Shown here one piece after another: positions 55,784 to 64,000 of a stretch of DNA of 64,000 bases. The notes below the pieces were generated by a model. That model did no database searches. It had not been told where the DNA came from and was given only the letters and a program-made list of their open reading frames with translations. Where the stretch lies: contig NZ_AULE01000023.1 in the NCBI RefSeq assembly GCF_000425125.1, positions 485,012 to 549,011 of the forward strand, in the 5' to 3' direction. Source of the stretch: Paenibacillus taiwanensis DSM 18679. Lineage in GTDB: Bacteria > Bacillota > Bacilli > Paenibacillales > Paenibacillaceae. A program made the position numbers and the translations under genes. Every line of letters starts with the position of its first letter. Position 1 is the first letter of the stretch.

Positions 55784-55797
55784 TGCAAAGGTTTGCA
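55784..55797. promoter_or_regulatory. LacI-family operator O2 at the malE promoter
   Basis: TGCAAAGGTTTGCA, perfect 6-bp half-sites around GG. It contains the malE -35, so repression by steric block is likely. Confidence 0.65.
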
Positions 55798-55820
55798 TAA
55801 ACTAATGAGATATATATCAC
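55792..55820 (+). promoter_or_regulatory. Promoter of the maltodextrin operon
   Basis: -35 TTTGCA (55792-55797), 17-base spacer, -10 TATCAC (55815-55820), each four of six. The -35 is inside O2. Confidence 0.5.
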
Positions 55821-55893
55821 GTTTGTCATTATTGTTGCCTTTGCGCGCGTTATTCCACACCATGAACCAGAACCGAAAGGGGCAGTAAAGAAG

Positions 55894-57177
55894 ATGAAGA
55901 AATGGGTAGCAATGCTGGTGTCAGTCATGATGGTATTTACAATTACGGCATGTTCATCTAGCGGAAGCAATTCCACTCCGGCGGAGACGGGTACGTCTTC
56001 AGAAACAACAGATCAGGCAGCAGCTTCAAACGAAGAGTTGAAGCCTGAGGATGGCGCAAATCTAATCGTATGGGAAAGCAAAGAGGCTCGTCCTTTTGTA
56101 GAGGCAATTGCAAAGGAGTTTACTGCTAAATACAACGTCCCGGTTAAATACGAGGAAGTAGCCGCTCCTGACCAAGTAAACAAGCTCGTAAATGATGGTC
56201 CGGCCGGCATTGCAGCAGATGTTGTTGTGTTCCCGCACGATAATTTAGGCAAGGCGGTAACAGCTGGATTGATTTTGCCAAATGATTTCCACGAAGAGCA
56301 GACACGTGCACAGAACTCCGAACTGGCAGTTAACGCAGCTTCCTTTGACGGTGTTCTGTATGGCTACCCGCGTTCCGTAGAGACGCTAATCATGTTCTAC
56401 AACAAGGATCTGGTTCCGGAAGCGCCTAAGACAATGGAAGAAGTTATCGAGTTGTCCAAAAAGATGAATGACGTAAAAAACAAGAAGTACACCTATATGT
56501 GGGAGATCGGTAACTTCTACTACGATTACATGTTCCTCGCCTCAACAGGTGGTTACGTATTTGGCAATAACGGCAGTGACAAAGCCGATATTGGCTTAAA
56601 CAACGAAGGAGCGATTAAAGGAGCATCGTTCTTGCAGCAGTTCGCCAAACAAGTGCTTCCACTTACGACTTCTGATGTTACAGGTGACGTTAAGAAAGGT
56701 CTCTTTACGAGCGGACAATTGGCTTTGAATATTGATGGTCCGTGGGCTATTCCAGACTTGAAAGCATCCGGCATTAATTTGGGCGCAGCGCCGATTCCTG
56801 GCATTGAAGGTCAACCGTCCAAGACATTCTCTGGTGTGAAAGCTTGGTACGTCAACTCGTACTCGAAATATCCTAACGCTGCAAAGCTGTTTGCTGAATT
56901 TGCTTCAACTAAAGATGCGCAGTTGAAAAACTATGAAATGACAGGTGTAGTTCCTTCTAATAAAGATGCGGCAGCAGACAGTAAAGTAGCGGGTGATCCG
57001 TTTACAGTAGCTGTGCTGGAGCAGTTCAAAAATTCTTATCCAATGCCTGCGATTCCAGAAATGGGAAGTGTGTGGAGTCCGATGGCTGCTGGCTTGGCAG
57101 ACGTACTAAATAAGGGCAAAGACCCGAAAGCAGCACTTGATAATGCCGTACAACAAATCAAAGATGCTGTGAAGTAA
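55894..57177 (+). CDS. Maltose/maltodextrin-binding lipoprotein (MalE-like)
   Basis: 427 residues. Lipoprotein signal with lipobox ITAC (C20), then a Ser/Thr/Glu-rich linker to about 50 and a solute-binding domain (LIVWESKEARPFVEAIAKEF, VVFPHDNLGKAVTAGLI, YGYPRSVETLIMFYNKDL, FTSGQLALNIDGPWAIPDL, AKLFAEFAS). It captures maltodextrins for the ABC permeases encoded downstream. AAAGGGGCAG is upstream of the ATG. The first gene of the operon is followed by a hairpin in the gap to malF. Specificity for maltodextrin is inferred from the motifs and from the flanking amylase and glucosidase. Confidence 0.9.
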   Translation: MKKWVAMLVSVMMVFTITACSSSGSNSTPAETGTSSETTDQAAASNEELKPEDGANLIVWESKEARPFVEAIAKEFTAKYNVPVKYEEVAAPDQVNKLVNDGPAGIAADVVVFPHDNLGKAVTAGLILPNDFHEEQTRAQNSELAVNAASFDGVLYGYPRSVETLIMFYNKDLVPEAPKTMEEVIELSKKMNDVKNKKYTYMWEIGNFYYDYMFLASTGGYVFGNNGSDKADIGLNNEGAIKGASFLQQFAKQVLPLTTSDVTGDVKKGLFTSGQLALNIDGPWAIPDLKASGINLGAAPIPGIEGQPSKTFSGVKAWYVNSYSKYPNAAKLFAEFASTKDAQLKNYEMTGVVPSNKDAAADSKVAGDPFTVAVLEQFKNSYPMPAIPEMGSVWSPMAAGLADVLNKGKDPKAALDNAVQQIKDAVK

Positions 57178-57192
57178 AAGAGATAGAGAGAG

Positions 57193-57225
57193 GGCCCGGG
57201 GGAGTGATCTACGCTTGCCCGGGTC
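57193..57225 (+). promoter_or_regulatory. Hairpin between malE-like and malF-like genes
   Basis: GGCCCGGG (57193-57200) pairs with CCCGGGTC (57218-57225), eight bp with one wobble; a weak T stretch follows. Hairpins here usually protect the abundant binding-protein mRNA and reduce readthrough to the permease genes. Confidence 0.6.
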
Positions 57226-57296
57226 GTTTAATTGGATAGTTAAGGTTATACAAATGGGAACATGATCTTTAAGGTAGCGAGAGAGGAGAGAACCTC

Positions 57297-58688
57297 ATGG
57301 CCACTAAACAATCGGCTTCAGCGAGTGACGCAGCAGCAATTAGCCGTCAATCCCAGCCGTCGCCAAATGATACGAAGTCCAATATTGCCGCCAAGGCTGC
57401 TGTGCTTTCCGGTGTATTTTGGGGGCTAGGGCAACTATTTAATCGTCAATATGTAAAAGGCATCCTATTGATGCTGTTAGAAGCTGTAGGTTTGATCTAT
57501 TTAATTAATTATTTGCCACGAGCGGTATGGGGTATTTACACGTTGGGTGAAACACCGTCGCAAATGATGAAAGTCGGGAAGCTATACAAAATGGTTCCTG
57601 GCGACCATTCCATTCATTTGATTATTAAAGGACTCATTACGCTACTTGTGCTGTTTATATTTGTGTGGGTGTATGTCCTAGTTGTAAGAGACGCCCACGC
57701 GGTAGGCCGCATACGTACTAAAGGTGACAAACCGAACAATTTCTTGCAAACGCTGGAGTATATCAAAGAGCAAAAGTTTGCCTACTTGTTCCTTGCACTG
57801 CCAACGGCTGCGGTATTGTTCTTTACGATAATGCCTATTATTTTTATGATCTTGCTAGCTTTTACTAACTATTCGGCACCCGAACACATTCCTCCGGCAA
57901 AGCTTGTCGATTGGGTTGGGTTCCAGAATTTTAAAGACTTGCTACAGCTAGGCACATGGAGCGGCACGTTCTATGGTGTGCTGGCATGGACTATTATTTG
58001 GGCCGTACTCGCTACGGTGACCTGTTATTTCGGCGGGATTCTTGTTGCCCTTTTAGTTCAACAATCAGGTATTCGCTTGAAGACGATGTGGCGCACAATT
58101 TTTATTATCCCGTATGCGATTCCACAAATGTTGTCTTTCCTTATTATGCGCAACATGTTTAATGGAGAGTTTGGACCGATTAACCAATACTTAAGTTATT
58201 TTGGCTTGGGCAAACTACCTTGGTTGTCTGATCCGTTCTGGGCGAAAGTTACCGTATTAATGGTTAATATGTGGGTAGGTATTCCTGTGACGATGGTACT
58301 TGTTATCGGCATCTTAACGACAATTCCAAAAGATATGTATGAAGCAGCTGACGTGGATGGCGCAACAGCGTGGCACAAGTTCAGAGCCATTACGATGCCT
58401 ATGATTACGTATTCAACTGCACCGATCTTAATTGGTCAATTTGCAGGTAACATCAACAACTTTAACGTTATTTTCCTGATGACCAATGGTAATCCGCCAA
58501 ATGGTGAATATCAGTACGCCGGTAGCACGGATTTGCTTGTAACATGGCTCTACAAGCTGACTTTGGACAATAACAAGTTTAATATGGCGGCGGCCATCGG
58601 AATTATTATCTTTATTATCGTAGCTTCACTATCGATTTGGAGCTATAGACGTACCCGTTCGTTCCGAGAGGAGGATATGATCCAATGA
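57297..58688 (+). CDS. Maltodextrin ABC transporter permease, MalF-like
   Basis: 463 residues. A Ser/Gln-rich cytoplasmic N-terminus leads into helices including FNRQYVKGILLMLLEAVGLIYLI, an inserted region, and a C-terminal permease domain. The EAA loop EAADVDGATAWHKFRAITMPM contacts the ATPase. Eight membrane helices are plausible. GAGAGGAG lies just before the ATG. It overlaps malG by ATGA. No ATPase gene is in the operon; a shared MsmX-type ATPase encoded elsewhere is the usual solution in Firmicutes. Confidence 0.9.
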   Translation: MATKQSASASDAAAISRQSQPSPNDTKSNIAAKAAVLSGVFWGLGQLFNRQYVKGILLMLLEAVGLIYLINYLPRAVWGIYTLGETPSQMMKVGKLYKMVPGDHSIHLIIKGLITLLVLFIFVWVYVLVVRDAHAVGRIRTKGDKPNNFLQTLEYIKEQKFAYLFLALPTAAVLFFTIMPIIFMILLAFTNYSAPEHIPPAKLVDWVGFQNFKDLLQLGTWSGTFYGVLAWTIIWAVLATVTCYFGGILVALLVQQSGIRLKTMWRTIFIIPYAIPQMLSFLIMRNMFNGEFGPINQYLSYFGLGKLPWLSDPFWAKVTVLMVNMWVGIPVTMVLVIGILTTIPKDMYEAADVDGATAWHKFRAITMPMITYSTAPILIGQFAGNINNFNVIFLMTNGNPPNGEYQYAGSTDLLVTWLYKLTLDNNKFNMAAAIGIIIFIIVASLSIWSYRRTRSFREEDMIQ

Positions 58689-59527
58689 GTGTAGGAGCCA
58701 AAAAAAATTCGCGTACTCGGCTGCTTTTCAGTTATCTTATGCTGATTATTATTGCCATTTGTGTGTTTTATCCGACGATTTGGATTGTGATGTCTTCCAT
58801 CCGACCTGGAACGTCCATTTACAGCGAGTCACTTATTCCTAGCAATCCGACGTTTGAACATTATGTCAGTTTGTTTACGTCAGAACAGTATCAATATGGA
58901 CGTTGGTATTTAAATACGTTAAAGATTGCGACGTTAAATATGATATTTGGCGTTATTCTTGTGGTGATGACAGCCTATGCTTTGTCACGCTTCCGGTTCT
59001 ATGGACGGAAAAACTTGATGTCCGGTATGCTCGTGTTGGGTATGTTCCCTGGTTTTATGAGCATGATCGCAATCTATATCCTGCTTATGCAGTTAAACTT
59101 GCTGGATACGCATCTCGCTTTAATTTTGGTGTACTCGGCCGGCGCGCCGTTAGGAGCGTTTGTCGTCAAAGGTTTCTTCGACACCATTCCAAAGAGCTTG
59201 GAAGAGTCAGCTCGGATCGACGGTGCAACCCATTGGACAGTATTTATTAAAATTATGCTGCCACTCTCTAAACCGATGATTACGTACATTGGACTGATGA
59301 CATTTGCTGGTGCATGGGGTGATTTTATATTTGCCCGACTGGTGCTGCGCACGAAAGAAAAATGGACACTTGCTATCGGCTTGTGGGATATGGTTAACAA
59401 TGCATCTTCGAACTTTACCATGTTTGCGGCTGGCGCTGTGTTAATTGCGATTCCGATCGCTTTGCTGTATTTGTTCTTGCAGCGCTTCTTGGTGGAAGGG
59501 TTAACCGCTGGAGCAAGCAAAGGGTAA
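58685..59527 (+). CDS. Maltodextrin ABC transporter permease, MalG-like
   Basis: 280 residues, six helices (LLFSYLMLIIIAICVFYPTIWIV first). EAA loop EESARIDGATHWTVFIKIMLPLSKPM; C-terminal TAGASKG as in MalG proteins. It overlaps malF by four bases, so the two subunits are made in step. It forms the channel with the MalF-like subunit and receives substrate from the lipoprotein encoded upstream. Confidence 0.92.
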   Translation: MSVGAKKNSRTRLLFSYLMLIIIAICVFYPTIWIVMSSIRPGTSIYSESLIPSNPTFEHYVSLFTSEQYQYGRWYLNTLKIATLNMIFGVILVVMTAYALSRFRFYGRKNLMSGMLVLGMFPGFMSMIAIYILLMQLNLLDTHLALILVYSAGAPLGAFVVKGFFDTIPKSLEESARIDGATHWTVFIKIMLPLSKPMITYIGLMTFAGAWGDFIFARLVLRTKEKWTLAIGLWDMVNNASSNFTMFAAGAVLIAIPIALLYLFLQRFLVEGLTAGASKG

Positions 59528-59624
59528 TCACAAGCAATGTTAATGTTTTATGACGTGTAGCTTCCAATCGTGTAGTAACTACAAATAGAGAGCATTTCAA
59601 TTTGGACTAAAAGCAGGAGGGACT

Positions 59625-62078
59625 ATGATGCTAGATACAAGCGCAGCTATACACCCAGAGAACGCAAGCCACCGGACACAAAGTCATACAGGCGTTCAGC
59701 TTGGGAATATTACTCATATAAAAGAATTGGATCAGGCGCTCCTACTTGTGGGCAGTCATTTTAATCTGGCGATTACTTCTGTTGATGCAGGTGTTGTTCG
59801 ACTGAAGACTTATCGTGGTCAAGCGCCCAACTGGAACACGACGCCTGCAATTATTGCAGCTGAAGGCCGTACACCTCAGTCGATAACATGGACGGAGACG
59901 GACGTACAAGTATCCGTTACAATTGGGAAGACCCGACTTGAAATTAGTCGCATAACAGGCGCTATCAGCATTCGTAATGAGGCTCATCCAACTGTGGAGA
60001 TGGTAAGCTTACAGCGCAATCGTGAGGCGATAGGCGACTACACGGCATTTATTAGTCTTGCAGAAGATGATCATATTTACGGGTTAGGTGAGAAGACAGG
60101 CTTCCTTGACAAGCGTGGTGAGCGGTATACGATGTGGAATTCAGACGTATATGCACCTCACGTACCAGAAATGGAAGCTTTGTATCAATCCATTCCTTTT
60201 TTGACCGTGTTAAATCAAGGTAGAAGTTATGGGCTGTTTCTCGATAATCCGGGCAAAACGGTTTTCGATATGCGCACCTATGCAAATTCTGCGATGCTTC
60301 AAACGTGGACGGGTGAATTTGACCTGTATTGGATAGAAGGGCCAACGTTAAAAGAAGTTATTGTACGTTACGGTGATTTGACAGGACGTATGCCACTGCC
60401 GCCGAAATGGGCGCTTGGATATCATCAATCCCGTTACAGCTATATGGATGAAAAAGAAGTATTGGAATTGGCTCATAACTTCCGCGAGAAGGAAATCCCT
60501 TGTGATGTGATCCATCTCGACATCCATTATATGAACGGTTATCGTGTATTTACATTTGACGAGAATCGTTTCCCGAATCCAGAACGGATGATGGAAGAAC
60601 TGCGCAGCTTAGGGTTCCATATCGTGCCGATCGTAGACCCAGGTGTGAAAAAAGATCCTATGTATGCCGTATATATGGAAGGTGTGGATGGTGACTTCTA
60701 CTGCAAAACGGCAGAGGGAGACATCTATACAGGTCCAGTATGGCCTGGAGAGAGTGCGTTCCCTGACTTTACGGAATCACGTGTGCGGGAATGGTGGCAG
60801 GAGAAGCAGCGGTTCTATACTGACTTAGGTATCGACGGCATCTGGAATGATATGAATGAGCCGGCCATTTTTAATGAAACCAAAACGATGGACGTAAACG
60901 TCATCCACGGTAATGAAGGTGATCGCAAGACGCATGGTGAGGTGCATAACTTGTACGGCATGTGTATGTCACAAGCCAGCTATGAAGGGTTAAAGGCGTT
61001 GCTTGATGGTAAGCGTCCCTTCGTACTGACTCGTGCCGGCTACAGCGGTATTCAGCGTTACGCGGCAGTGTGGACAGGTGATAACCGCAGCTTCTGGGAG
61101 CATATGTCGATGGCGATGCCGATGGTATTAAATCTTGGCATGTCTGGGGTGCCGTTTGCTGGTCCGGATATTGGTGGCTTTGCACACCATACGAGTGGCG
61201 AATTGTTGGCGCGTTGGACGCAAATGGGTGTATTTTTCCCTTATGTGCGTAATCATAGCGCAATTGATACGCTGCGTCAGGAACCTTGGTCATTTGGTGA
61301 AGAGATTGAACAAATTTGCCAACAATATATCGGTTTGCGTTATCAATGGATGCCTTATCTATACCACTGGTTCTATGAAGCATCAAAGACAGGACTTCCA
61401 GTGATGAGACCATTGGTGCTTGAGTATCCTCACGATCCACAAGTATACAACCTGTGCGACCAGTTCCTAGTAGGAGACTCGGTTATCATTGCACCGATTT
61501 ATCGCCCGAATACGGAATGGCGGTCCGTATACTTGCCAGAAGGAGAATGGGTAGATTATTGGAGTGGCGAGCGTTACGCTGGTAAGCAGCATATTCATGT
61601 GCATGCACCGTTGGCGAAGCTGCCTATGTATGTGCGTGCGGGTGCTATCTGGCTCGAAGGTCCTATCCGTCAACACGCAGAAGAGATCGCTGCCGATGAG
61701 CACGTGACGGCTTCTGTCTATGTACAAGGAGCAGGTACATCATCAACTTTGGAATGGTATGAGGATGATGGTCTTACGTTTGCATACGAGCAAGGCCAAT
61801 GGAACAAGATGTTGATTCAGGTAACAGAATCTGAACGGGATATTACCATCACGTCTAAATATACAAACTATGGTTACGAGCCGAAACGGACTAGCTTGAA
61901 TTTCCGCTTGCTAGGTATATCTGCTGTGCCTACTGGTGTTGCTGGTGCAGGAGATCAGGTTCCATTAGAGCAGCTTGCAGCACAAACGACAGGCTGGGCA
62001 TATGATACAGCGCGTGGTGTGTTGGTAGTGAAGTTGCAGGAGAACTCTGCTGGACACGAGTTGAGCATTACATTGTAA
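59625..62078 (+). CDS. GH31 alpha-glucosidase
   Basis: 817 residues, no signal peptide; cleaves terminal alpha-linked glucose from maltodextrins inside the cell. N-terminal beta domain, then the GH31 barrel with KWALGYHQSRYSY, the nucleophile D409 in GIWNDMNEP and the probable acid/base D486 in VWTGDNRSFWEHM; C-terminal beta domains with GDSVIIAPIY and VYLPEGEWVDYW. AGGAGGG lies before the ATG (a second ATG follows directly). It closes the transporter operon, 98 bases after malG, and ends at a good terminator. Confidence 0.92.
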   Translation: MMLDTSAAIHPENASHRTQSHTGVQLGNITHIKELDQALLLVGSHFNLAITSVDAGVVRLKTYRGQAPNWNTTPAIIAAEGRTPQSITWTETDVQVSVTIGKTRLEISRITGAISIRNEAHPTVEMVSLQRNREAIGDYTAFISLAEDDHIYGLGEKTGFLDKRGERYTMWNSDVYAPHVPEMEALYQSIPFLTVLNQGRSYGLFLDNPGKTVFDMRTYANSAMLQTWTGEFDLYWIEGPTLKEVIVRYGDLTGRMPLPPKWALGYHQSRYSYMDEKEVLELAHNFREKEIPCDVIHLDIHYMNGYRVFTFDENRFPNPERMMEELRSLGFHIVPIVDPGVKKDPMYAVYMEGVDGDFYCKTAEGDIYTGPVWPGESAFPDFTESRVREWWQEKQRFYTDLGIDGIWNDMNEPAIFNETKTMDVNVIHGNEGDRKTHGEVHNLYGMCMSQASYEGLKALLDGKRPFVLTRAGYSGIQRYAAVWTGDNRSFWEHMSMAMPMVLNLGMSGVPFAGPDIGGFAHHTSGELLARWTQMGVFFPYVRNHSAIDTLRQEPWSFGEEIEQICQQYIGLRYQWMPYLYHWFYEASKTGLPVMRPLVLEYPHDPQVYNLCDQFLVGDSVIIAPIYRPNTEWRSVYLPEGEWVDYWSGERYAGKQHIHVHAPLAKLPMYVRAGAIWLEGPIRQHAEEIAADEHVTASVYVQGAGTSSTLEWYEDDGLTFAYEQGQWNKMLIQVTESERDITITSKYTNYGYEPKRTSLNFRLLGISAVPTGVAGAGDQVPLEQLAAQTTGWAYDTARGVLVVKLQENSAGHELSITL

Positions 62079-62117
62079 GCTGCTTAGCCTTATTCGGCAG
62101 CAATGAGCTTGTAAAAT

Positions 62118-62168
62118 AAACAGCGATGGATTCGAACGGTGATAACGCTCGGATGCATCGCTGTTTTT
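62118..62168 (+). terminator. Terminator after the alpha-glucosidase gene
   Basis: AAACAGCGATG pairs with CATCGCTGTTT; inside the large loop a second weaker stem is possible. TTTTT follows. Confidence 0.8.
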
Positions 62169-62343
62169 GTGGTGTCCAAAATGTACTTTGCTTGTTAGGG
62201 TAGGGGACGAAGCAGAGGGTGCAAGTAAAGAGAAATGGAGCGGGAGATCACGTACAAAAAGGCCGTTAATAGTCAGCGTTTAACATGGGCTCATTGTCAT
62301 AGAATAACGTATCGTGATCCCCCATATGCAGCGTTCAGGTCTG

Positions 62344-63366
62344 TTATGTACAGCGTGCTTGCACGGATTCGCGCCAAATAAGCTGATGCGGCATAATGAT
62401 TCGTGCCTGTGCAAAGCCGTCTTTCTTTATAGATTGGATGAGCGCTTGCGCTGTTGTGTTGCCCATCTGATAGATCCCGATATCCACACTGGAAATCGGC
62501 GGCAGGGACATTTCGGACAGCAGCGTATTATTGAAGCCGACAACGCTATATTTTTCCGGCACGCGCCAGCCTTTGTTCCATAAGGTACGAATAACGCTGA
62601 AGGCGACCAGATCGTCAATTGCGATAATTGCTGTTGGCTGATCTTCCAACGCTAGTATTCGATCGGTTACTTCTATAGAAGACTGTGCGGTAAAACTTCC
62701 TTCAAACATATATTCCTGTTGCATTTCAATGCCTGCCTCTAGCAATGCTTTCTGATAACCATCGATCCGATCCTTGGAAACCGTTAAATTGAATGGCCCG
62801 CTTACAAAAGCAATTTTGCGGTGTCCCTTAACAATCAAATTACGTGTAATATCATAGGCAGCTGCTACATTGTCGTTATCGACGGATATGATGTCGGCGT
62901 ATTGATTACTTCGCCCAACAAGTACAAACGGAAACTGCTTGTCCCGTAAAAAAGAAATAATTTGATCGTCGCTTCGTGATGACAGTAAGATAATACCATC
63001 TACGTACCTGCCTTGAACGAGACGCTCTACCGCTTTTTCTTCCTCAATCTGATTTGTGCCTGCGGTCATGAGCACGTCGTAGCCATTAGAAGCAGCTTTT
63101 GTGACGATGCCCCGTATAATCTCGGAAAAAAACTGATTCTGGAACAATTCATCAGCAGGACGTGGGAGCACGATGCCAATATTGTTAGTTGTCTTGGTAA
63201 CAAGACTTTTGGCCAGCATATTAGGATGATAGCCGAGCTCTTCCATTACCTTTCGAACTTTGCGGCACGTCTTCTGGCTAATACGAGTGTCATTGGATAT
63301 GACACGTGATACGGTAGAAGGTGATACGCCTGCCTTTTGTGCGACGTCTACAATAGTTACAGCCAT
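62344..63366 (-). CDS. LacI/MalR-family transcription regulator (copy 2)
   Basis: 340 residues, the same length as copy 1 at 54592, with matching helix-turn-helix (VTIVDVAQKAGVSPSTVSRVISNDTRISQKTCRKVRKVMEELGYHPNMLAKSL) and sensor domain (NNIGIVLPRPADELFQNQFFSEIIRGI). The start at 63366 mirrors copy 1 (MAVTIV, with GAGG upstream); an upstream in-frame ATG would add five residues. It probably regulates the same locus or an unlinked relative with another inducer. Its promoter has the same layout as copy 1, with an operator-like sequence over the -35. Confidence 0.9.
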   Translation of the reverse strand: MAVTIVDVAQKAGVSPSTVSRVISNDTRISQKTCRKVRKVMEELGYHPNMLAKSLVTKTTNNIGIVLPRPADELFQNQFFSEIIRGIVTKAASNGYDVLMTAGTNQIEEEKAVERLVQGRYVDGIILLSSRSDDQIISFLRDKQFPFVLVGRSNQYADIISVDNDNVAAAYDITRNLIVKGHRKIAFVSGPFNLTVSKDRIDGYQKALLEAGIEMQQEYMFEGSFTAQSSIEVTDRILALEDQPTAIIAIDDLVAFSVIRTLWNKGWRVPEKYSVVGFNNTLLSEMSLPPISSVDIGIYQMGNTTAQALIQSIKKDGFAQARIIMPHQLIWRESVQARCT

Positions 63367-63399
63367 TTGGGGTATCCTCACTTAGTAAAATATACCCAG

Positions 63400-63429
63400 A
63401 GTATACGTGAAGCGTTGTTAATGCGCAAA
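63400..63429 (-). promoter_or_regulatory. Promoter and operator-like site of lacI copy 2
   Basis: On the minus strand -35 TTTGCG (63424-63429), 18-base spacer, -10 TATACT (63400-63405), the same design as copy 1. Sequence over the -35 (63422-63438) matches O1 at 12 of 17 positions. An inverted repeat TATAC-CCAGA-GTATA (63391-63405) covers the -10. Confidence 0.55.
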
Positions 63430-63707
63430 CCATTTAGGTCGAGGCAATTGATTTCAGTTGAGTAGCAAAGTACGAACAAGGCTATTGCTAGAAAACGGAC
63501 TAACGATATGATGTGTTAAGCAGCTTTTGTTTAAGTAGGATACAAATATTCAAGACAACGTATTGATTTTACTGGCAAAGTCATAGATTAATAGTTTTAC
63601 TAAATTGTAAATTTTTAAAAGTTGCATTCGACATTATTTTTATGTTACATTATTTCTTGTCGATTCGACGCCACAAGCTACGGCGAACGGCGCTAAGAAA
63701 TAAAGAG

Positions 63708-63736
63708 TTGACAAGCCAGAATGCTTCTGGTAAAGT
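63708..63736 (+). promoter_or_regulatory. rRNA operon promoter
   Basis: Perfect -35 TTGACA (63708-63713), 17-base spacer, -10 TAAAGT (63731-63736), about 170 bases before 16S rRNA. The spacer contains the palindrome CCAGAA-TGC-TTCTGG (63716-63730). A weaker upstream pair TTGCAT/TTACAT (63622/63645) may be a second promoter, as rrn operons often have two. The rest of the 63430-63620 stretch shows nothing. Confidence 0.8.
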
Positions 63737-63775
63737 AAATAAGCGTTCGACATTGGATGTCGGATAATGAAGTAA

Positions 63776-63796
63776 GTTCCTTGAAAACTGAACAAA
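63776..63796 (+). promoter_or_regulatory. rrn leader boxA-like antitermination region
   Basis: TTCCTTGAAAACTGAACA is the TTGAAAACT-type sequence typical of Bacillales rRNA leaders and spacers. Several short hairpins follow before the 16S start (63814-63828, 63847-63861, 63877-63889, 63893-63905). Confidence 0.55.
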
Positions 63797-63904
63797 TGAC
63801 GAAGCAAACAATAGAGAATTAAATTCTCGTCAGCAATACAAATGAGCAAGTCAAACACTTGAGTGAAATTTGATCGCAATCTTTGATTGTGTAGCGAAAT
63901 TCGC

Positions 63905-64000
63905 TTTAATGGAGAGTTTGATCCTGGCTCAGGACGAACGCTGGCGGCGTGCCTAATACATGCAAGTCGAGCGGAGTTGATGAGGTGCTTGCACCTCTGA
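63905..64000 (+). rRNA. 16S ribosomal RNA, 5' end
   Basis: The universal bacterial start GGAGAGTTTGATCCTGGCTC is present, followed by AGGACGAACGCTGGCGGCGTG and CTAATACATGCAAGTCGAGCGG. The 5' end is set by comparison with Bacillus 16S. The variable V1 hairpin near the edge (GAGGTGCTTGCACCTC) is of the Paenibacillus kind. The gene runs off the right end. Confidence 0.98.

Noticed and set aside
60901..61440. Open frame of 179 codons on the minus strand inside the alpha-glucosidase gene
   Set aside because: It is antisense to a well-supported GH31 gene over its catalytic core, has no family features and no ribosome binding site of note.
63640..63879. Minus-strand open frame in the rRNA leader
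   Set aside because: It covers the rrn promoter and leader, and nothing in it resembles a protein family.

Overview
The window comes from a low-GC Gram-positive chromosome, most probably Paenibacillus or a close relative. This is inferred from four things: the gene order ftsX / M23 peptidase / ctpB / minJ, a pcrB-pcrA-ligA block, strong AGGAGG-type ribosome binding sites with many GTG and TTG starts, and the 16S rRNA 5' end in the last 96 bases. No insertion sequence, CRISPR array, tRNA or phage gene was seen.

Layout. (1) 1-4.8 kb: cell envelope and division genes: the ftsX 3' end, an M23 murein hydrolase or activator, the CtpB protease and a MinJ-like PDZ protein. (2) 4.8-6.9 kb: motAB on the minus strand with a sigma-D-like promoter. 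The gap to minJ holds a row of DnaA-box-like sequences and a 20-bp perfect hairpin. (3) 7.2-16.4 kb: uvrB, uvrA, a HAD phosphatase, small proteins, an HtrA-like protease carrying a stalk domain, and a second stalk-domain protein. (4) 16.9-19.5 kb: a U32/RlhA-like protein. (5) 19.7-45.5 kb: a polysaccharide or S-layer-glycan locus. It contains galU, a divergent WaaL-type ligase with C-terminal repeats, an ABC-2 exporter (Wzm/Wzt-like), a four-part methyltransferase/coiled-coil/glycosyltransferase protein, manC, an acyltransferase, a GT-C-like membrane protein, a polyprenyl-phosphate glycosyltransferase, an amino-sugar cassette, an EmrE-like two-protein pair, rffA, rmlACBD, a GT2 and the initiating sugar-phosphate transferase. 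Its core is much more AT-rich than the flanks. (6) 45.6-51.9 kb: a 40-residue membrane microprotein, pcrB, pcrA and a divergent ligA. (7) 52.2-63.4 kb: a maltodextrin locus with a neopullulanase, two paralogous LacI regulators, malE/malF/malG-like ABC genes and a GH31 alpha-glucosidase. (8) 63.6 kb to the end: rRNA operon promoter, leader and 16S start.

How the genes may work together. The glycan locus reads as an ABC-transporter-dependent pathway. The WsaP/WbaP-like enzyme loads the first sugar on undecaprenyl phosphate. Glycosyltransferases extend the chain with dTDP-rhamnose and other sugars. The fused methyltransferase may cap it, Wzm/Wzt exports it, and the ligase attaches it to a surface acceptor, possibly an S-layer protein. 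Embedded in the same block is what looks like a separate three-component decoration module: a lipid-P-sugar synthase, a small flippase pair and a GT-C transferase. The GT-C protein shares a C-terminal domain with the neighbouring acyltransferase. This module is my main candidate for an undescribed system; the role assignments rest on family resemblance seen by eye. In the maltodextrin locus the malE and both lacI promoters overlap related operator sequences, so a mutually regulated circuit is likely.
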